Assembly: GCA_032718565.1 (NCBI GenBank)
Contig: JAVGVS010000387.1
Coordinates: forward strand, 183,501-247,500
Direction of reading: 5' to 3'
Length of the DNA: 64,000 bases
DNA from: Distichodus sexfasciatus
Lineage: Eukaryota > Chordata > Actinopteri > Characiformes > Distichodontidae
Shown here: one piece after another, positions 25,601 through 36,375 of the stretch
Position numbering within the stretch: the first letter of the stretch is position 1
Layout: each line of letters starts with the position of its first letter
Notes under the pieces: model-generated
What the model saw: the letters and a program-made list of their open reading frames with translations, nothing else
Told to the model about the DNA's origin: nothing
The model's database searches: none
Made by a program: the position numbers and the translations under genes

Positions 25601-28600
25601 CCAGGTGTGAATGGCTCTGTGTTGTGGTAAGACGTGGACGTTTAAATTGAGACTGTTGCTCTATCTGACCTTTTCCTCTCACTTGCAGGTCCGGCTGCGA
25701 TGCCAGAAAGGAATCCCACCGTCACTGAGAGGCAGGGGATGGCTGTACCTGTCTGGAGGAAAAGTGAAGAAAGAGAGGAACGGCAGCAAATTCGAGGTTC
25801 GGCTTACGCACACAAACATAGACACACTGTCATAATGGTTAAGTTATAGTTTTTATTTTTTGTATTTTTATGTATCAGTTGGCCGATAACTTCAAATCAG
25901 TATCACAGGTTATTTTTATAATTTGTTTGTTGTTTGCTCTGCTTTGACAAAGTTTCAACTGTAAATATAAAGGGATTCAGAAAATCGGAATTCAATTCTG
26001 ATTCTTGGGCTCACGGTTTGATTCACAATCGATTCACGATTCATAAGCGATTCATAATTCATAAATGATTCATGATTTGGGTTGCGTTTCCCATTTGTGA
26101 CTCTGCACGGCAAAACCAGTCACCTGTCGCAACGGAGGTTTCCGAGAAAAACGAGCGGTTATGTTGCGTGGGGTAAAATTTAGGTAAATGTTGTTTTTAG
26201 TGTTTTGAAACAGTGGAAGGTCTATACTGTACTGTTGTCAATAAATTTGGCTGAAAAACTTACCCTTTCCATCCTAAAAACGTGACTTTCTTGAGGTGAG
26301 GAATTCAATTCCAGCAGAATGTTAAAAGTTTCTGTTTTGACCGCTCTACTTCAATATTTACGGTAAATCCACTGGTTGACTAGCGTGAAGATATTTCTCC
26401 GGAATCCATCTTCGTCTCCCGAGTTCAGTTAACCTAACGCAGGTAGGCTATCCGTGTGGCTGTGAATGCAGCGTAGGCTACCGTAAATGCAAACGTAGCC
26501 GCGACTGCACCAAGCGTCTGTGAGTGCTACGGCGATAGTCAACTTCAAAGGCAGATTTCTCTGTTTCTCACTTGGCGTGACAGGAGAAACCCGACTCCTT
26601 TGAATGTTGATATCTCAGTCATATGTCGTCCCATTCATTCCATATAGGTATCGTTTTGAAGCTTGATTTATGCCCACATACTGACTGCATTTCCTTCATG
26701 TTCACGTGAAGGAGGTCTCTCTGGGCAAATTCCCACATTGTGCCATCTATAGGATTGGAGAGCTGAACTCCTGTTGGGGGTAGTGTGTAGCGTAATGGAA
26801 AACTAGTTACGTTAGTTAAAAAATATGAATCGATTTTTTGGAATGCATGAATTGATTTTGAATCGACAGAGAAAGAATCATGATTCTATAGATTCGAAGG
26901 AATTTTACAGAAAATCTAATAAATAATTGTCACAGGCAAAATTGTCAAATAGAGGTTCTGAAAGTTGGTTCGATGAATTGTCCAGCCCTAGTTTTCAAGG
27001 TATAATGGATTCAGAAACCCAGTGAGTACAAGCACATGCGTATTGCAAACCAGGACCCAAGTAAACAAAAATCTGAAAGATATTTTGCAAAAAATCTTCA
27101 GTAACCGTTATGAGAGAGCGTGCATGTCTTTGTGTGATGGGACTGGACTTTGTTGTCGTCTCCAGGAGCTGGACCGCATGGAGGGAGATCCTAAGTGGAT
27201 AGATGTGATTGAGAGAGATTTACACAGACAATTCCCCTTCCATGAGATGTTTGTGTCACGAGGAGGCCACGGGTCAGTCTTATGATTGAAATACATCATT
27301 GTGACTGCTGCTGGGTTATGTTCTCTTCATTATTAAGCTTTCTCACTTTTTGTCTTATTAACTCCTTCTACATATGGGTTTAGTCATAGAGACACAACAT
27401 ATGGCTTAAAAATTTCAGCTTATCATAGAGATTTGGAATATTGCATTTCTGCAGCCCAAAAATTCCAGTTCTCAGTTTTGGCCGCGGGGGGCATCACCAT
27501 TATGGCTGTGATTCCTTATTTTGGCCACCATTGAACCATTAAAGCCTCCAGTCCCTACTTTGCCATAAAGATGCGGTTCATGGCTTCAAGTTGAGATGAT
27601 ATTACCTGTTATTAATAGCACAGCTGCTGTAGCCTCCTCCTTTTTTGCTTCTTTTACAGTCTCTATTCTGGCCTCAAACGTGAGCCACCATTAATGATTC
27701 TGGCCACGAGAGACCCATTAACAGCTCATTCTTTATCATTTCTCCTTTTAACTCTCTTTATCCCTTTCTACATTTTTAAAGTGTACAACAGTCTAGTTTA
27801 AATGAGAAATTACATCTTTTAATTCAGTTCAGTTTTATGTGAATAACCTTTTTGACAACACTGTGCCAAAATGAGCAAACTGTCTCAAGCTGCAGTGGCA
27901 GTCAAAGTCACTGAGAGGCATTGTTGTCAATTTGTGAAGTAACTTGTCTCAGTCATTTACAGAAAGTTCTTTGTGTGTGTGTGTGTGTGTGTGTGTGCAG
28001 GCAGAAGGATTTGTTGCGGGTGCTGAAAGCCTACACCTTATACAGACCTGAAGAGGGTTACTGCCAGGCTCAGGCTCCCATCGCTGCAGTTCTGCTGATG
28101 CACATGCCTGCAGAGGTACGTCTTGCACAAAACGCACACACACACATTTATGGCATTTAGCAGACTTGCGTTTCCTAATTTCAGGGACAGTTCCCCTGAC
28201 AGCAATGGGGGGTTAAAGGTTTTGCCCAGTGTTGATTATGCCAGAGGTCAGATTCAAACCCACAACCTACCACCGGGCCACCAACACACACTTCACGACA
28301 TGACATCATTAAAAGGGCATGAAACCTTTTAACGCTTCTTGTCCATGCTTCTTTAATGACCAGTGTCAGATCATTCACAGTTAATGCTGAAACACTCCAC
28401 AAGTTTGGCAGGTACAACAACAGTAAACTCACTGTGGTTTTGACACCATGGTTTCAGAATGTGTGTGTTGTAAATTTCCTTGTTATGAGTCACTTTCACT
28501 TTCAAAATGATGGTCTTTGATCCCGAAAATGACTCTATATGAATTTTTATGACGCCAGTATTTTTGTTCTAACATTTGTTTACGCGTTTGCAGGACGCAT

Positions 28601-31600
28601 TTTGGTGCCTAGTCCAGATTTGTGAGAGATACCTCCCGGGTTACTACAGCGCGGGCCTGGTAAGTCAGATCAGAACGTTTGAGGTTATTTTTAGTGACCT
28701 GATGAACCCTGACCTGAGTCTGTCTAGTCCTGCAACATATATGCCCAGTAATTAGTGTTGGCGTTGGCATTTTTGGTGAGGTGACGTGAACTTAACTCAG
28801 ATTTCTGATAAAGGCAAACAAAGCTCATGAAACAAGACGATGAGATGCACGGGGTGGAATGCGGTTGTGCGCTTAGTTATTTCACAAGCTCGTGCAACAC
28901 AACACCCTCACATGCCAAAGCACATAACGGGTCCGATTAAAAGCAGATGGGACGAAATGCAGACCCTCAACCCTATCTAATCAGGGCTACGTGGGCTTTG
29001 TTCCGTTCTCTGTTCTGAGGTTGGCTTTCTTTAAAGTCACGAACTTTAAAAAGGTGAACCTGGCTCGCCGGTCAGTGCTGGGCATCACAGAGTTACCTTA
29101 AAAGGAATCGCTTTCGAGATGCAATTTTGGGTCAACGTTTAGTTTAAGCAGAATCAAAATTATTGTCGCAGATTTATTGACGCTTAACAAATGACGTGTA
29201 AGAACAGATATCATGTTCATTTTTATCACAACTACAAAACCCGAAGCTTGAATGCACGTCACAGCAGGGAACTTGTGAAGCTCGTTCGGTCTGAATCAAA
29301 GTGTGAGGGGAAAACAAGTGTGTCCTGCACGGCTTCCTGTTAGCCAGAATATTTTCCTGCTGAGGTGTAATGTGTGTAAAACCACGCTGGTGCTGGACAC
29401 ATTTTTCACATTCTGCTCATTACACACATGCCTCAGATATGTAGCCAAAAAAAATTCAGTAACACCCAGTGCCGGTCTCCCTGTATTCTGTATTTCTCGC
29501 GTGTTCGACACTGTGTTTATCACATAGATCTTTACCTCAGTGTTGGTTTTGACTGGTCTTTAGACGAAAATGCGAAAATAGTTTTAGTTACATTGTAGCC
29601 AAAATGTTTCCTCTCTTTAAGCTTGTGAACTTATTATTTCCCCCATGTTTTACTCCACTATAATGATAAAGTTGAAAATTAATCAAAACCAACGTTCGGA
29701 AACTTTACTCAACATAATCTTGTCCATAATTTTTAAAAAAATGTTACTACTTTCCTCGCTGTGTTCATGTACTGTCCCTAAAAGCTTGTAAAGCTTACTA
29801 CCACACATGTGTTGTCACTCGACTCTGACCCGTCCAGTCTGCCGCTACGATCTGTGTGCTCCGTAATTGCGTAGATATGAGCGTTTTCATTGCTTTCGTA
29901 GTTGGGCACGTTTACTAGACGTGGCACCGATCTGATATGTGGATGATGAATCGGTGTGATAACGACTCGGACAGCTGGATCATCGCGTGTCGGCGGCATT
30001 GGGATGATCTGTAAATGCTCGCACGCTCAATTGATTCTGCATGGGAAGTGTTACCGCAGTAAAGCTGGTTTATTGTTCGCTGTCGTGCCATGTTGAATAT
30101 TTACAGTACAAACTGCTGGGGGAAAAAAAACGAACAAAAACTGTAGAAATGAGTCGTGTTGATTAGAGGTCATATTGATGAGCCCTACGTCTTAATCGTT
30201 CGGTAACGTTAATGAAATGAATACTGCACCTCTGCGTCATATTATATTCTGTTTAACAGCGCCACCTTGTGTACTGTGTGTGTTTGCAGGAGGCTGTGCA
30301 GCTGGACGGTGAGATCCTGAACGGTTTGTTGAAGCGAGTGTGTCCCGTAGCGCACCGACACCTGGACAAGCACAAGATCGAGCCCATCCTCTACATGACC
30401 GAGTGGTTCATGTGCGCCTTCTCCAGAACGCTGCCCTGGGCCTCGGTGCTGCGCGTCTGGGACATGTTCCTCTGCGATGGTCAGTCACACCTCCCACCTA
30501 CAACGGCTTTACTTCAAAAGTTCTAAATAAATTCTTCGACGTGTTCTTTTAAAGCTGCGTTTGGCAAACAGATAAACCGTGGCAACTTTTTCCGCTTATC
30601 AGTTACTTCTGGCCGTAACGCAGGAGGAAAGGCTTTAGTCAAAATAAGGGCGGCGTTTAGAATGTGTTCCAGTCTCTCCCGTCTCTCGCCCCTTCTCACA
30701 GGCGTTAAGATCATATTCCGTGTGGGTTTGGTGTTGCTGAGGTGCATGCTGGGAACCCGGGAAAAACTGAAGGCGTGTCCCGGTCAGTACGAAACCATGG
30801 AGTTTCTCAGAGCGCTCGAACCCAGATACATGCAGGAGGGTTTCCTCGTACACCAGGTAAAAACACACACACACACTCTTCTTAAGTTCTGCCTGCACAG
30901 TTTTCACTAAAATGTTGGCGCTTTTAATGCACTAAATCACGGTTTTAAGAAACTGCTATTAAGTTGTGAAAATAAACCATTTATACAGTTTTCATTTGTA
31001 AAAATACCCTCGTCGTCGCTCTCCCAGGTGCTGGAGATGCCGGTGTCGGCACGGGACGTGGAACGCGAGCACCGCGTGCAGCTGAAGCGCTGGAGGAAGA
31101 ACCGCGGCGAGCTCAGCCACACGCCCTCTCCCAGAATGCACGGCACCCGAGCCGTCATGGACGCTGAGCCCCATACCCGCCAGGACCTGCGCCAGAAGCC
31201 CACCATCATCGTCCACTACCCGTCAGCCCCCGAGCTGAACCCGGATAACCGCAGAAAGCGAGGAACCCTCCGCAAAAAACCCAGCCTTGTTCCCAACGTG
31301 CAGAACCCTTACGCTCTGCCCACCGACCCCAACTCTGCACCGCCCACTGACCCCAACTCCGCCCCAAACACCCACTCCACCTCTGCACCGCCCACCGACC
31401 ACAAATCCGCCCCAGGCACCCTGGCGTCGCCACCGGCAACGCTGGGAGCCAATCACGCCACTCCAGGGCCTGCAAACCAGGAGGTTCAACCGCTTCTGGA
31501 TCCTTCCGTCACGGAGAAAGAGAAAAAGGAAGCGGACAAAACGTCAGAAAGGTCAGTCCGCTCGTCTCCAAACACCTCGCTCCAACTAAAACCCCCAGAA

Positions 31601-31987
31601 CCTGAGACAAACTCGTCCATCGCAAAACCTCGCACCCCGTCGCCTTCCCCCTCCCCCGAGCCCCTTCTTCCTCCTCCTCCTCCTCCTCTTCCTCTTCCTC
31701 CGCCACTGGATCTCTTTTCCGACCAAAACGTTCCCCCAATGCCTGTTTTGGAAAAGCCCACTTTGAATTGGCGTCCACATCTGCAAGATTTGCCGCCACC
31801 CCCGCAGGTCCCACCGCCTGTTACAAGCTCAAATTATGTCCCTAAAATCCTGGAAAACTCCTCCACGCTGCCCGACGCTCCACCTCCTGACACTCCACCA
31901 GGGAGCGACGCACCGAAATGCGAGGACACAGATAAACTGCGCAACTCCACCGAGAGCGTCAACAGTTCGGAGGACACTTATTTGTAG
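16697..31987 (+). CDS. tbc1d10a: TBC1 domain family member 10A (EPI64)-like Rab GTPase-activating protein
   Basis: TBC1D10-family proteins accelerate GTP hydrolysis on Rab GTPases (Rab27A, Rab35 and others). EPI64 is tethered to microvilli through EBP50 PDZ domains. There are nine coding exons: 16697-16872, 22544-22643, 25689-25796, 27166-27272, 28001-28115, 28594-28659, 30290-30479, 30702-30856 and 31028-31987. All have GT-AG borders and together give 1977 nt, i.e. 658 residues plus stop. The TBC domain spans about residues 99-305. The arginine finger is in IERDLHR (Arg149) and the glutamine finger is in YCQ (Gln186). The tail (residues 340-658, exon 9) is proline-rich and ends SSEDTYL, a PDZ-binding C-terminus like that of human EPI64. 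KWLDMLNNWDKW and the EDTYL end favour TBC1D10A; GYYSAGLEA is 10B-like. Which fish duplicate this is cannot be told here. Confidence 0.93.
16961..17160 (+). repeat. tRNA-Glu-derived SINE, family A (copy 1), in tbc1d10a intron 1
   Basis: The head GGTCTAGTGGTTAGG (A box) and GGGTTCGAGTCC (B box) resembles tRNA-Glu. The body contains CTTAACCCCAAG, and the tail is GGATAAGAGTGTCTGTTAGATG. Related copies are at 22258-22447, 28140-28290 and 62145-62275. It is not a functional tRNA gene because the anticodon arm is degraded. Confidence 0.8.
17161..17422 (+). mobile_element. non-autonomous DNA element with GATCGGT termini
   Basis: The ends are imperfect inverted repeats: TAGAGATGCACAGATCCAA on the left and TTGGATCGGTGACGTCTTTA on the right. 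The interior repeats CCGATCC/GATACCGAT words. It abuts the 3' tail of the SINE before it. I see no target duplication. Confidence 0.55.
17708..17960 (-). repeat. tRNA-derived SINE, family B (copy 3)
   Basis: A reverse copy in tbc1d10a intron 1. GCACACAGTGCACCACAAAG, GAAGGAGCAGTGGGCAGC and the tRNA-like head near 17945 are all present. Confidence 0.75.
17970..19690. other. tbc1d10a intron 1, no further gene seen
   Basis: No exon-like block is visible. Near 19526 there is a short GGGCCTCATTCACC fragment of the repeat found in the myl7 introns. Confidence 0.45.
19700..20042 (-). mobile_element. non-autonomous DNA element, GGGCTG.TATGACCTCAAATC end (copy)
   Basis: It ends GATATTGATTTGAGGTCAT then ATCATACAGCCCT. 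The interior (TTCATGTACTGCCTCC, CCGTCCAGTCTGCC) is shared with 29640-30186, which shows the two belong to one family. Confidence 0.55.
20870..21119 (-). mobile_element. non-autonomous DNA element, same family as 19700-20042
   Basis: The terminus ATTGATTTAATGTCGTATCA followed by CACAGCCCT matches, as do an internal AAATTCTGCTAATACT and a shared TTCAACAGAAGAATTATCCC block. Confidence 0.5.
21817..22249 (+). mobile_element. hAT-like non-autonomous transposon with exact 8-bp target duplication
   Basis: The termini TAAAGGTCGACCG and CGACCTCTA form short inverted repeats. The flanks 21809-21816 and 22250-22257 are both ATTTACAT, the 8-bp duplication expected of hAT insertions. The interior holds GATTATCGGTGC and GGTATTGATATCGGCCCTGA. 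A related copy lies at 24846-25286. The target is the ATTTACATTT tail of the family A SINE that follows. Confidence 0.8.
22258..22447 (-). repeat. tRNA-derived SINE, family A (copy 2)
   Basis: On the minus strand the head is GGTGGTCCAATGGTCAGGAC with a B box GAGTTGGAATCC. The body includes CTTTAACCCCAAG, and the tail is GATAAGAGCATCTGCTAAAT. Confidence 0.75.
22795..23254 (+). mobile_element. non-autonomous DNA transposon, CAGACCCTCCAGGATTT family (best copy)
   Basis: The ends CAGACCCTCCAGGATTTCGC and CCAAATCCTGGAGGGTCTG are inverted repeats. The element is 460 bp with no transposase. ATTATA borders both sides (22789-22794 and 23255-23260), which may be a target duplication. Other copies are at 8856, 46581, 48208 and 50005. 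Confidence 0.75.
23550..23916 (+). mobile_element. hAT-like non-autonomous transposon with perfect 8-bp target duplication
   Basis: The 367-bp element starts TAGGGCTGCTCGATTAT and ends CGATTAATTGCACAGCCTTA, so its termini are inverted. CTCTACGG flanks both sides exactly (23542-23549 and 23917-23924). The interior has repeated AATTGAAATT and CACGATTA words and no transposase. It lies in tbc1d10a intron 2. Confidence 0.85.
24846..25286 (+). mobile_element. hAT-like non-autonomous element, second copy of the 21817 family
   Basis: It shares GGTTGACCGATTATCG, the CTGTGGCTCCACTGCCGTCT block, TGATTGGCTGTATGTCACAC and GGTATTGATATCGGCCCTGA with 21817-22249. The flanks GCTTTTAT and GCTTTTAA agree at 7 of 8 bases and may be an aged target duplication. 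Its right terminus is degraded. Confidence 0.65.
25975..26930 (+). mobile_element. fish repeat with GATTCACGATTCAT termini, interrupted by another element
   Basis: The left part (25975-26095) has GAATTCAATTCTGATTC, then repeated GATTCACGATTCAT words. The right part (26815-26900) has ATGAATCGATTTTTTGGAAT and TTGAATCGACAGAG. Between them, at 26096, lies a copy of the CGGCAAAACCAGTC element, so this is a nested insertion inside tbc1d10a intron 3. Confidence 0.55.
26096..26660 (+). mobile_element. CGGCAAAACCAGTC-end element, right-truncated copy, nested
   Basis: It starts TGTGACTCTGCACGGCAAAA and follows the 45559 copy closely through GTGTTTTGAAACAGTGGAAG, CCTAACGCAGGTAGG and AAGCGTCTGTGAGTGCTACG. 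It diverges after about 26670 and lacks the right terminal repeat. Confidence 0.7.
27972..27997 (+). repeat. (TG)13 microsatellite forming the acceptor tract of tbc1d10a exon 5
   Basis: Thirteen TG repeats run directly into CAG at 27998-28000, the 3' splice site of the 115-nt exon 5 that carries the catalytic glutamine finger. There is almost no ordinary polypyrimidine tract. Confidence 0.85.
28140..28290 (-). repeat. tRNA-derived SINE, family A (copy 3)
   Basis: On the minus strand it has a degraded head GGTGGCCCGGTGGTAGG, the B box GGGTTTGAATCTG, CTTTAACCCCCC, and the tail GTCTGCTAAATGCC. It begins about 25 bases after the donor of tbc1d10a exon 5. Confidence 0.65.
28700..29639. other. tbc1d10a intron 6, nothing recognised
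   Basis: No exon or RNA gene is visible on either strand in this part of the intron. Confidence 0.4.
29640..30186 (-). mobile_element. non-autonomous DNA element, same family as 19700-20042
   Basis: It shares GTTCATGTACTGTCCCTAAA, TGTTGTCACTCGACTCTGAC and CCGTCCAGTCTGCCGCTA with the 19700 copy, and ends GATTAGAGGTCATATTGATG then AGCCCT. It lies in tbc1d10a intron 6. Confidence 0.55.
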
Positions 31988-32073
31988 CTCGCGCCGACAC
32001 CTAGTGTTTGCGGAACAGCATGTTGCAATTCGGCGCTTATAGGAACGTGGAAATCTGTGTATCGTTCAGTCAA

Positions 32074-32079
32074 ATTAAA
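32074..32079 (+). terminator. candidate polyadenylation signal of tbc1d10a
   Basis: ATTAAA, the commonest variant signal, stands 87 bases after the stop codon. A longer 3' untranslated region using a later site cannot be excluded. Confidence 0.4.
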
Positions 32080-32099
32080 AAACAAAAATTTAAACCTAA

Positions 32100-33900
32100 A
32101 AGTGTATCGTCTGTTCGTACGTTTTGCAAAATCTAAATGCAAAATCAGAACCCCCCCCCAAAATGTTTTTTTTTTTATCCAGTATTAGTTTCCACAACCA
32201 GTTTCAGACTGAAATATCAAATGGGAATATGAGTGTGGTTTCTTTTTTTGTGTTTATTTATTTGAGCTCAAAATGCATAAACTATTCATTTTTTCATTTT
32301 GCTTTTGAAGCAAATATAAAATCTGTTCATTTTTTAAAGTTAAAACCAAGAAACACGCTTTTTTCACTATTCGTTTCCAAAACCAAAATGGGAAAAACTG
32401 TCATTTTTCTAATTTCCTGTTCTGTAAACACACACTTATATTGCATTTAGATTTTTCTGGCTGACATTTCGGAGCATGTAGGAACACCAGACCACTGCAG
32501 TGCGATGCGAGTGCTTTAGAGGGGTTTGGGTTTTTGCTTTTAATTTGAAAAACGGAACGACTGAATAATACACAGATTTGCAGATCTGAAGCGCTATTTA
32601 CAGAGACATTTAACATGCCGTTAAACTCGCAAAGTATTAACTATCTGGAGGCCACTAAGCATGGATTTTTAAGAAAGCATGACGCAGAAGTTACACAGTT
32701 CTGCAACCGGGAGACAACGTAACGCCTTACAAAGGTTGGGGAGAACGCCTGCAACACGGCACCGAGAAATCACAGTTGAAAAGCTTCATTTTTGGGATGG
32801 AAAAAGGGCTTCAGTGCATTCCTGACCTGTGATAAAACTGCACATGAGATCACTACTGAGAAGACGGAACGCAAGCCACCCTGAGAAAACACGCTGAGGA
32901 CGTTTCAGACTTTTACTCCAACATTCATCTCGTCAGTTCTGAATAAACATAACGCAACATAGGTCATAGCTGTTTTCTCTCAGGCTCGACATAAGGGACC
33001 AGAAATATGTTTGAAAGGGCTTTTTAACATCCGTAACGGCTGTCGGAGGAGCCCTGGAGGAATTTTGGAAATTATAATGGGAAACTCTCACTACTTCTGG
33101 TTGAGCTTTGTCTTTTTTTAAAATCCTCAAACCACAGAAGAGGCCGTGGTGAAGTCTCTGTTATACGCTGCTTTCTTACGTTTTGCTCTTCTTTTTTTAA
33201 AGTCAGGTGAATATTACAGACATAAACAGAAATATATTCTCATAACCACAAACACAAGCAGCACTAACACCGAGCTCAAGAAAGCGGTTGGCTTTATCTT
33301 ACCAGCAAGATGTTTATTATTGCTATTCGTTGTTACTAATGTCTTATATGTAGTAATGCAGAAATAAGCAGAAGAACGGGAGAAACAAGAAGCAGCTCGA
33401 GTTGTTCTACACTTGAGCCACTAGAGAGCGGACTTCGTCTATAAACTCACTACAGACGTCGTGTGGGAGAAGCGCATCCTTTTACCTCATTCCGACACCA
33501 ATCTACATCCCACTGAATCCCATTTCCAGCACTGTTGGACTGACAAGTTGGTCAAACTTTTCCAACGTCTACATTCCCAAAGCTGTTACTGTTGAATTTT
33601 CATGAGGACTGCGCTTGTTTGGACATTGAGTTATTATGGGAGCTGTTACTTTAAATGAACCTATTTTTACATGATAACTTGGAGCTTTGTGACACTAGTT
33701 TTGTTTTTTAAAGAGAACTTTATTGGGCACTTTTTTAATTTTATAAAAGCTATACTAATCAGAAGTGAACATGCTTCGGCTGATCATACACATAAAGCTT
33801 AAACGAGGGTAAATTTTGCTTTCCATCTTTAATTTAAACTGCTTTCACATCTCTTTTTCTGTAGATTTTGTGCAATCACGTCAAACTAGAGGCCTCTTAA
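32100..33900. other. region 3' of tbc1d10a, no gene seen
   Basis: AT-rich sequence without recognisable exons or repeats. It may include additional 3' untranslated sequence of tbc1d10a. Confidence 0.4.
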
Positions 33901-33949
33901 TAAACACATAATAACCTGATTTTTTTTGTTGATCGTTATTGTGTTGTGT

Positions 33950-34714
33950 AATTGATTAAAATCGATTATTCAGATAGTTGGTAACGAATTTAATAATGAA
34001 TTAGTTGGGTCTACGTTATTACACACACACACACACACACACAGTGGCTGTTCCCTAACGTGGGGTCAGTAAGCTAGCCAAAGCCGCAGTGGCAGTAAAG
34101 CAGCATTAAGCTGGACGCTGACCGCCATAAAAGAATAAGAAGGAGATGAGAACTAGCGCTGTGTCTTGCCGTCACAAAAACGGAAGTAATCGCGTAGAAA
34201 CACATGAATGATATTTTTCTCGATGTGAACACATGCTGTTTGTTAGCGCGCACGACTCTCTCAGGGAAGTCAGTCACTAAAGCGTCCAGTTCAGTCAAAT
34301 CTTCTTATTTATTACAGACAAAACTCATTTTAGCTGATAAATAACAAAAACAACCAGCGTTCTCCTCACAATACAGACATTTACTAGATATTTTCAGTGA
34401 TTATTCCGCCACGTTATTGTGACGCGACTCTCATGTGGAACGCCCTCTTGCACAAAAATGTAGGTCTCTCCCAGAAATGAGTTGGCTAAAAATGGCCAAA
34501 ACGTCAATGTTTCTTCATTTTCAATTAATACGAATTTTTTTCCATTTTATAATGTTAGAGTTTAAAATAAATATAAAAATAGAAACTGAGAGTTTGGTTT
34601 ATTTAAAAAATGCTGTAAATGAAAGTTAAAAAAAAAAAAAAATCCAATTAATAGCTGATGAAAAAAATCAGCAGATTAATCAATTATCAAAGTAATCATT
34701 AGTTGCAGCCCTAG
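33950..34714 (+). mobile_element. hAT-like element with CTAGGGCTGCAACTAATG terminus
   Basis: The right end reads AATCATTAGTTGCAGCCCTAG, the reverse of a terminus common in fish hAT elements. Its core (34150-34495) is repeated in inverted orientation at 37170-37505, for example TTTATTACAGACAAAAC and TTTTAGCTGATAAATAAC. The left end is degraded and contains a (CA)n run. Confidence 0.6.
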
Positions 34715-35239
34715 TGTGTTTGTATGTTTTTATTCTTCCTTGTTTAGGTTCGTTTTGTGTGGAGAAAAACAAGAAGCATCTTAACTGTAGCCAAACGAGG
34801 TCGGCGAGCTTAAAAGGTTAACTGCAGTTTTACTCTTAAAACAGCAATTACGGAGCGCTTCGCTTTGCTGTGGCTTCTTTTGAGTGTCGGGTGTCAGAGA
34901 GCCGTGTGTGTGTGTGTGGTAACAAATTCCCATTGTACACATTTTCCCCTGCAGCTAAACAGGAGATTAGCACAAATTGCTGTTTTCACACTTATAATTA
35001 GGTAAACATTTTGTGGAACATTCTGAAGGTTTAAAAGCTTGTCAAAAAGTCAACCGTTTATATTGTTCTTATATCATATTTAATTATTTTGGTGTAATTG
35101 CACAGAACAGGTTCATATGATGGGCAAAAACTAAATAAGCACCTTAAACATAAAGCAAAATATATAACATATTAATGCATGAAAGGCGATGTCCGTCTGT
35201 AAGAGGAGTTAAAGCACCTTCTCTTAATTCCTAAATACA

Positions 35240-35345
35240 GTCTGAACCCTTAGAGTTTGGAACACTAGATTTTAAAGTTGGACTAGATTTCAAACTTGGA
35301 ACACTAGACTCAAGATTTGACACTAAAAACTTCAACATTAAAAAA
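35240..35345 (+). repeat. degenerate short tandem repeat (TTGGAACACTAGA)
   Basis: Units of the type TTGGAACACTAGATTTTAAA are repeated three to four times. The same words recur at 35840-36070 and, inverted, at 36230-36300. Confidence 0.55.
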
Positions 35346-35756
35346 GTTTGAATACACTCAGTAAATAAAGATTTAAAGAGCGACTGTACATATATTTTAC
35401 ATTATATTTGTGATGTCTTTTTAAGAGCCTTTATCTGTCAGTAGCCAGGGCAGGTTTGGGTTTTTTGGGGAGGTGCAGGTTGTGGGGTTTGCGGTGCGAC
35501 CCGCAGCCCTCAGCGCCGAGTCGCTTGCTAATAGAGCGTGACGGCTGGAGTTCCGCTCAGATTAGAAGCCGCTGGGAGAGACGGCGAGGTCGAATGTCTT
35601 ATTCAATTACAGGCCTCCGGAGAGGAACACCTCCGTCTCAGGACAGATGGGAAACTTCTTAAAGCTGTGAATCACCCAGTGGATGGAGATGGAAACCTGG
35701 CTGCCAGTCCAAACTCCAAACTGTGCTCTTAGGGATTTGCGACGGCATGATCGTTA

Positions 35757-36375
35757 GGGGTGTAACGATGCATCGATCAACATCACTGGTATATTAATTC
35801 AATGAACAAGGCCAAAATGAAAACACCAACCACATATCAATCCTAAAGTTGGAACCTTAAATTGCTAAATTGCTTAAAAACTTAGGTCCTAATCCTGGAA
35901 CTGTAGATTTTAAACTTGAAACTTAAGATCCTAAACTTGGAATGATAGAATTTAAACTTGGAACTTGCATTTTAAACTAGAATCTTAGATCCTAAACCTG
36001 GAAATGTGTAATGGAGATTTTATCTAAATTTTAAACTTGGAACACTAGATTTTAAACTGGGAAATAAATTTGGATTATATTCATGACCTGTCACTGTAAT
36101 GGCACGTTATATTGAATCGTATAGCCATATGATTCATTTGCCTTAAAAATTGTAAGACATTAAAATGTACCTGTTCACATTCCCAGGTCTAGTCTAATTA
36201 TTAATACTACTTCTTAATAACTTTACAATCTAAAGTTCCATATATGGGATCTTAGGTTCCAAGTTTAAATTTAGAATTTACAGTTCACAATTTAGGATCT
36301 CAGTCTGATTGATGGTTTCATTTTGGACTTGATCAGTACATCAATGATGTAGATTGATGTATCGTATCGCTTCCA
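35757..36375 (+). mobile_element. element with GGGTGTAACGATGCATCGAT ends and an internal degenerate array
   Basis: The left end GGGTGTAACGATGCATCGAT and the right end GATTGATGTATCGTATCG are inverted repeats typical of fish non-autonomous elements. The interior holds AACTTGGAAC/TAGATTTTAAAC tandem words from 35840 to 36070 and their complement near 36235-36300. Confidence 0.5.

Noticed and set aside
25278..25682. 134-codon minus-strand open frame next to tbc1d10a exon 3
   Set aside because: No recognisable domain, it overlaps a transposon end, and no splice or codon signal supports it.
31206..31814. Several overlapping frames on both strands within the last tbc1d10a exon
   Set aside because: Shadows of the proline-rich coding exon. 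The plus-strand frame joined to exon 8 is the real one.
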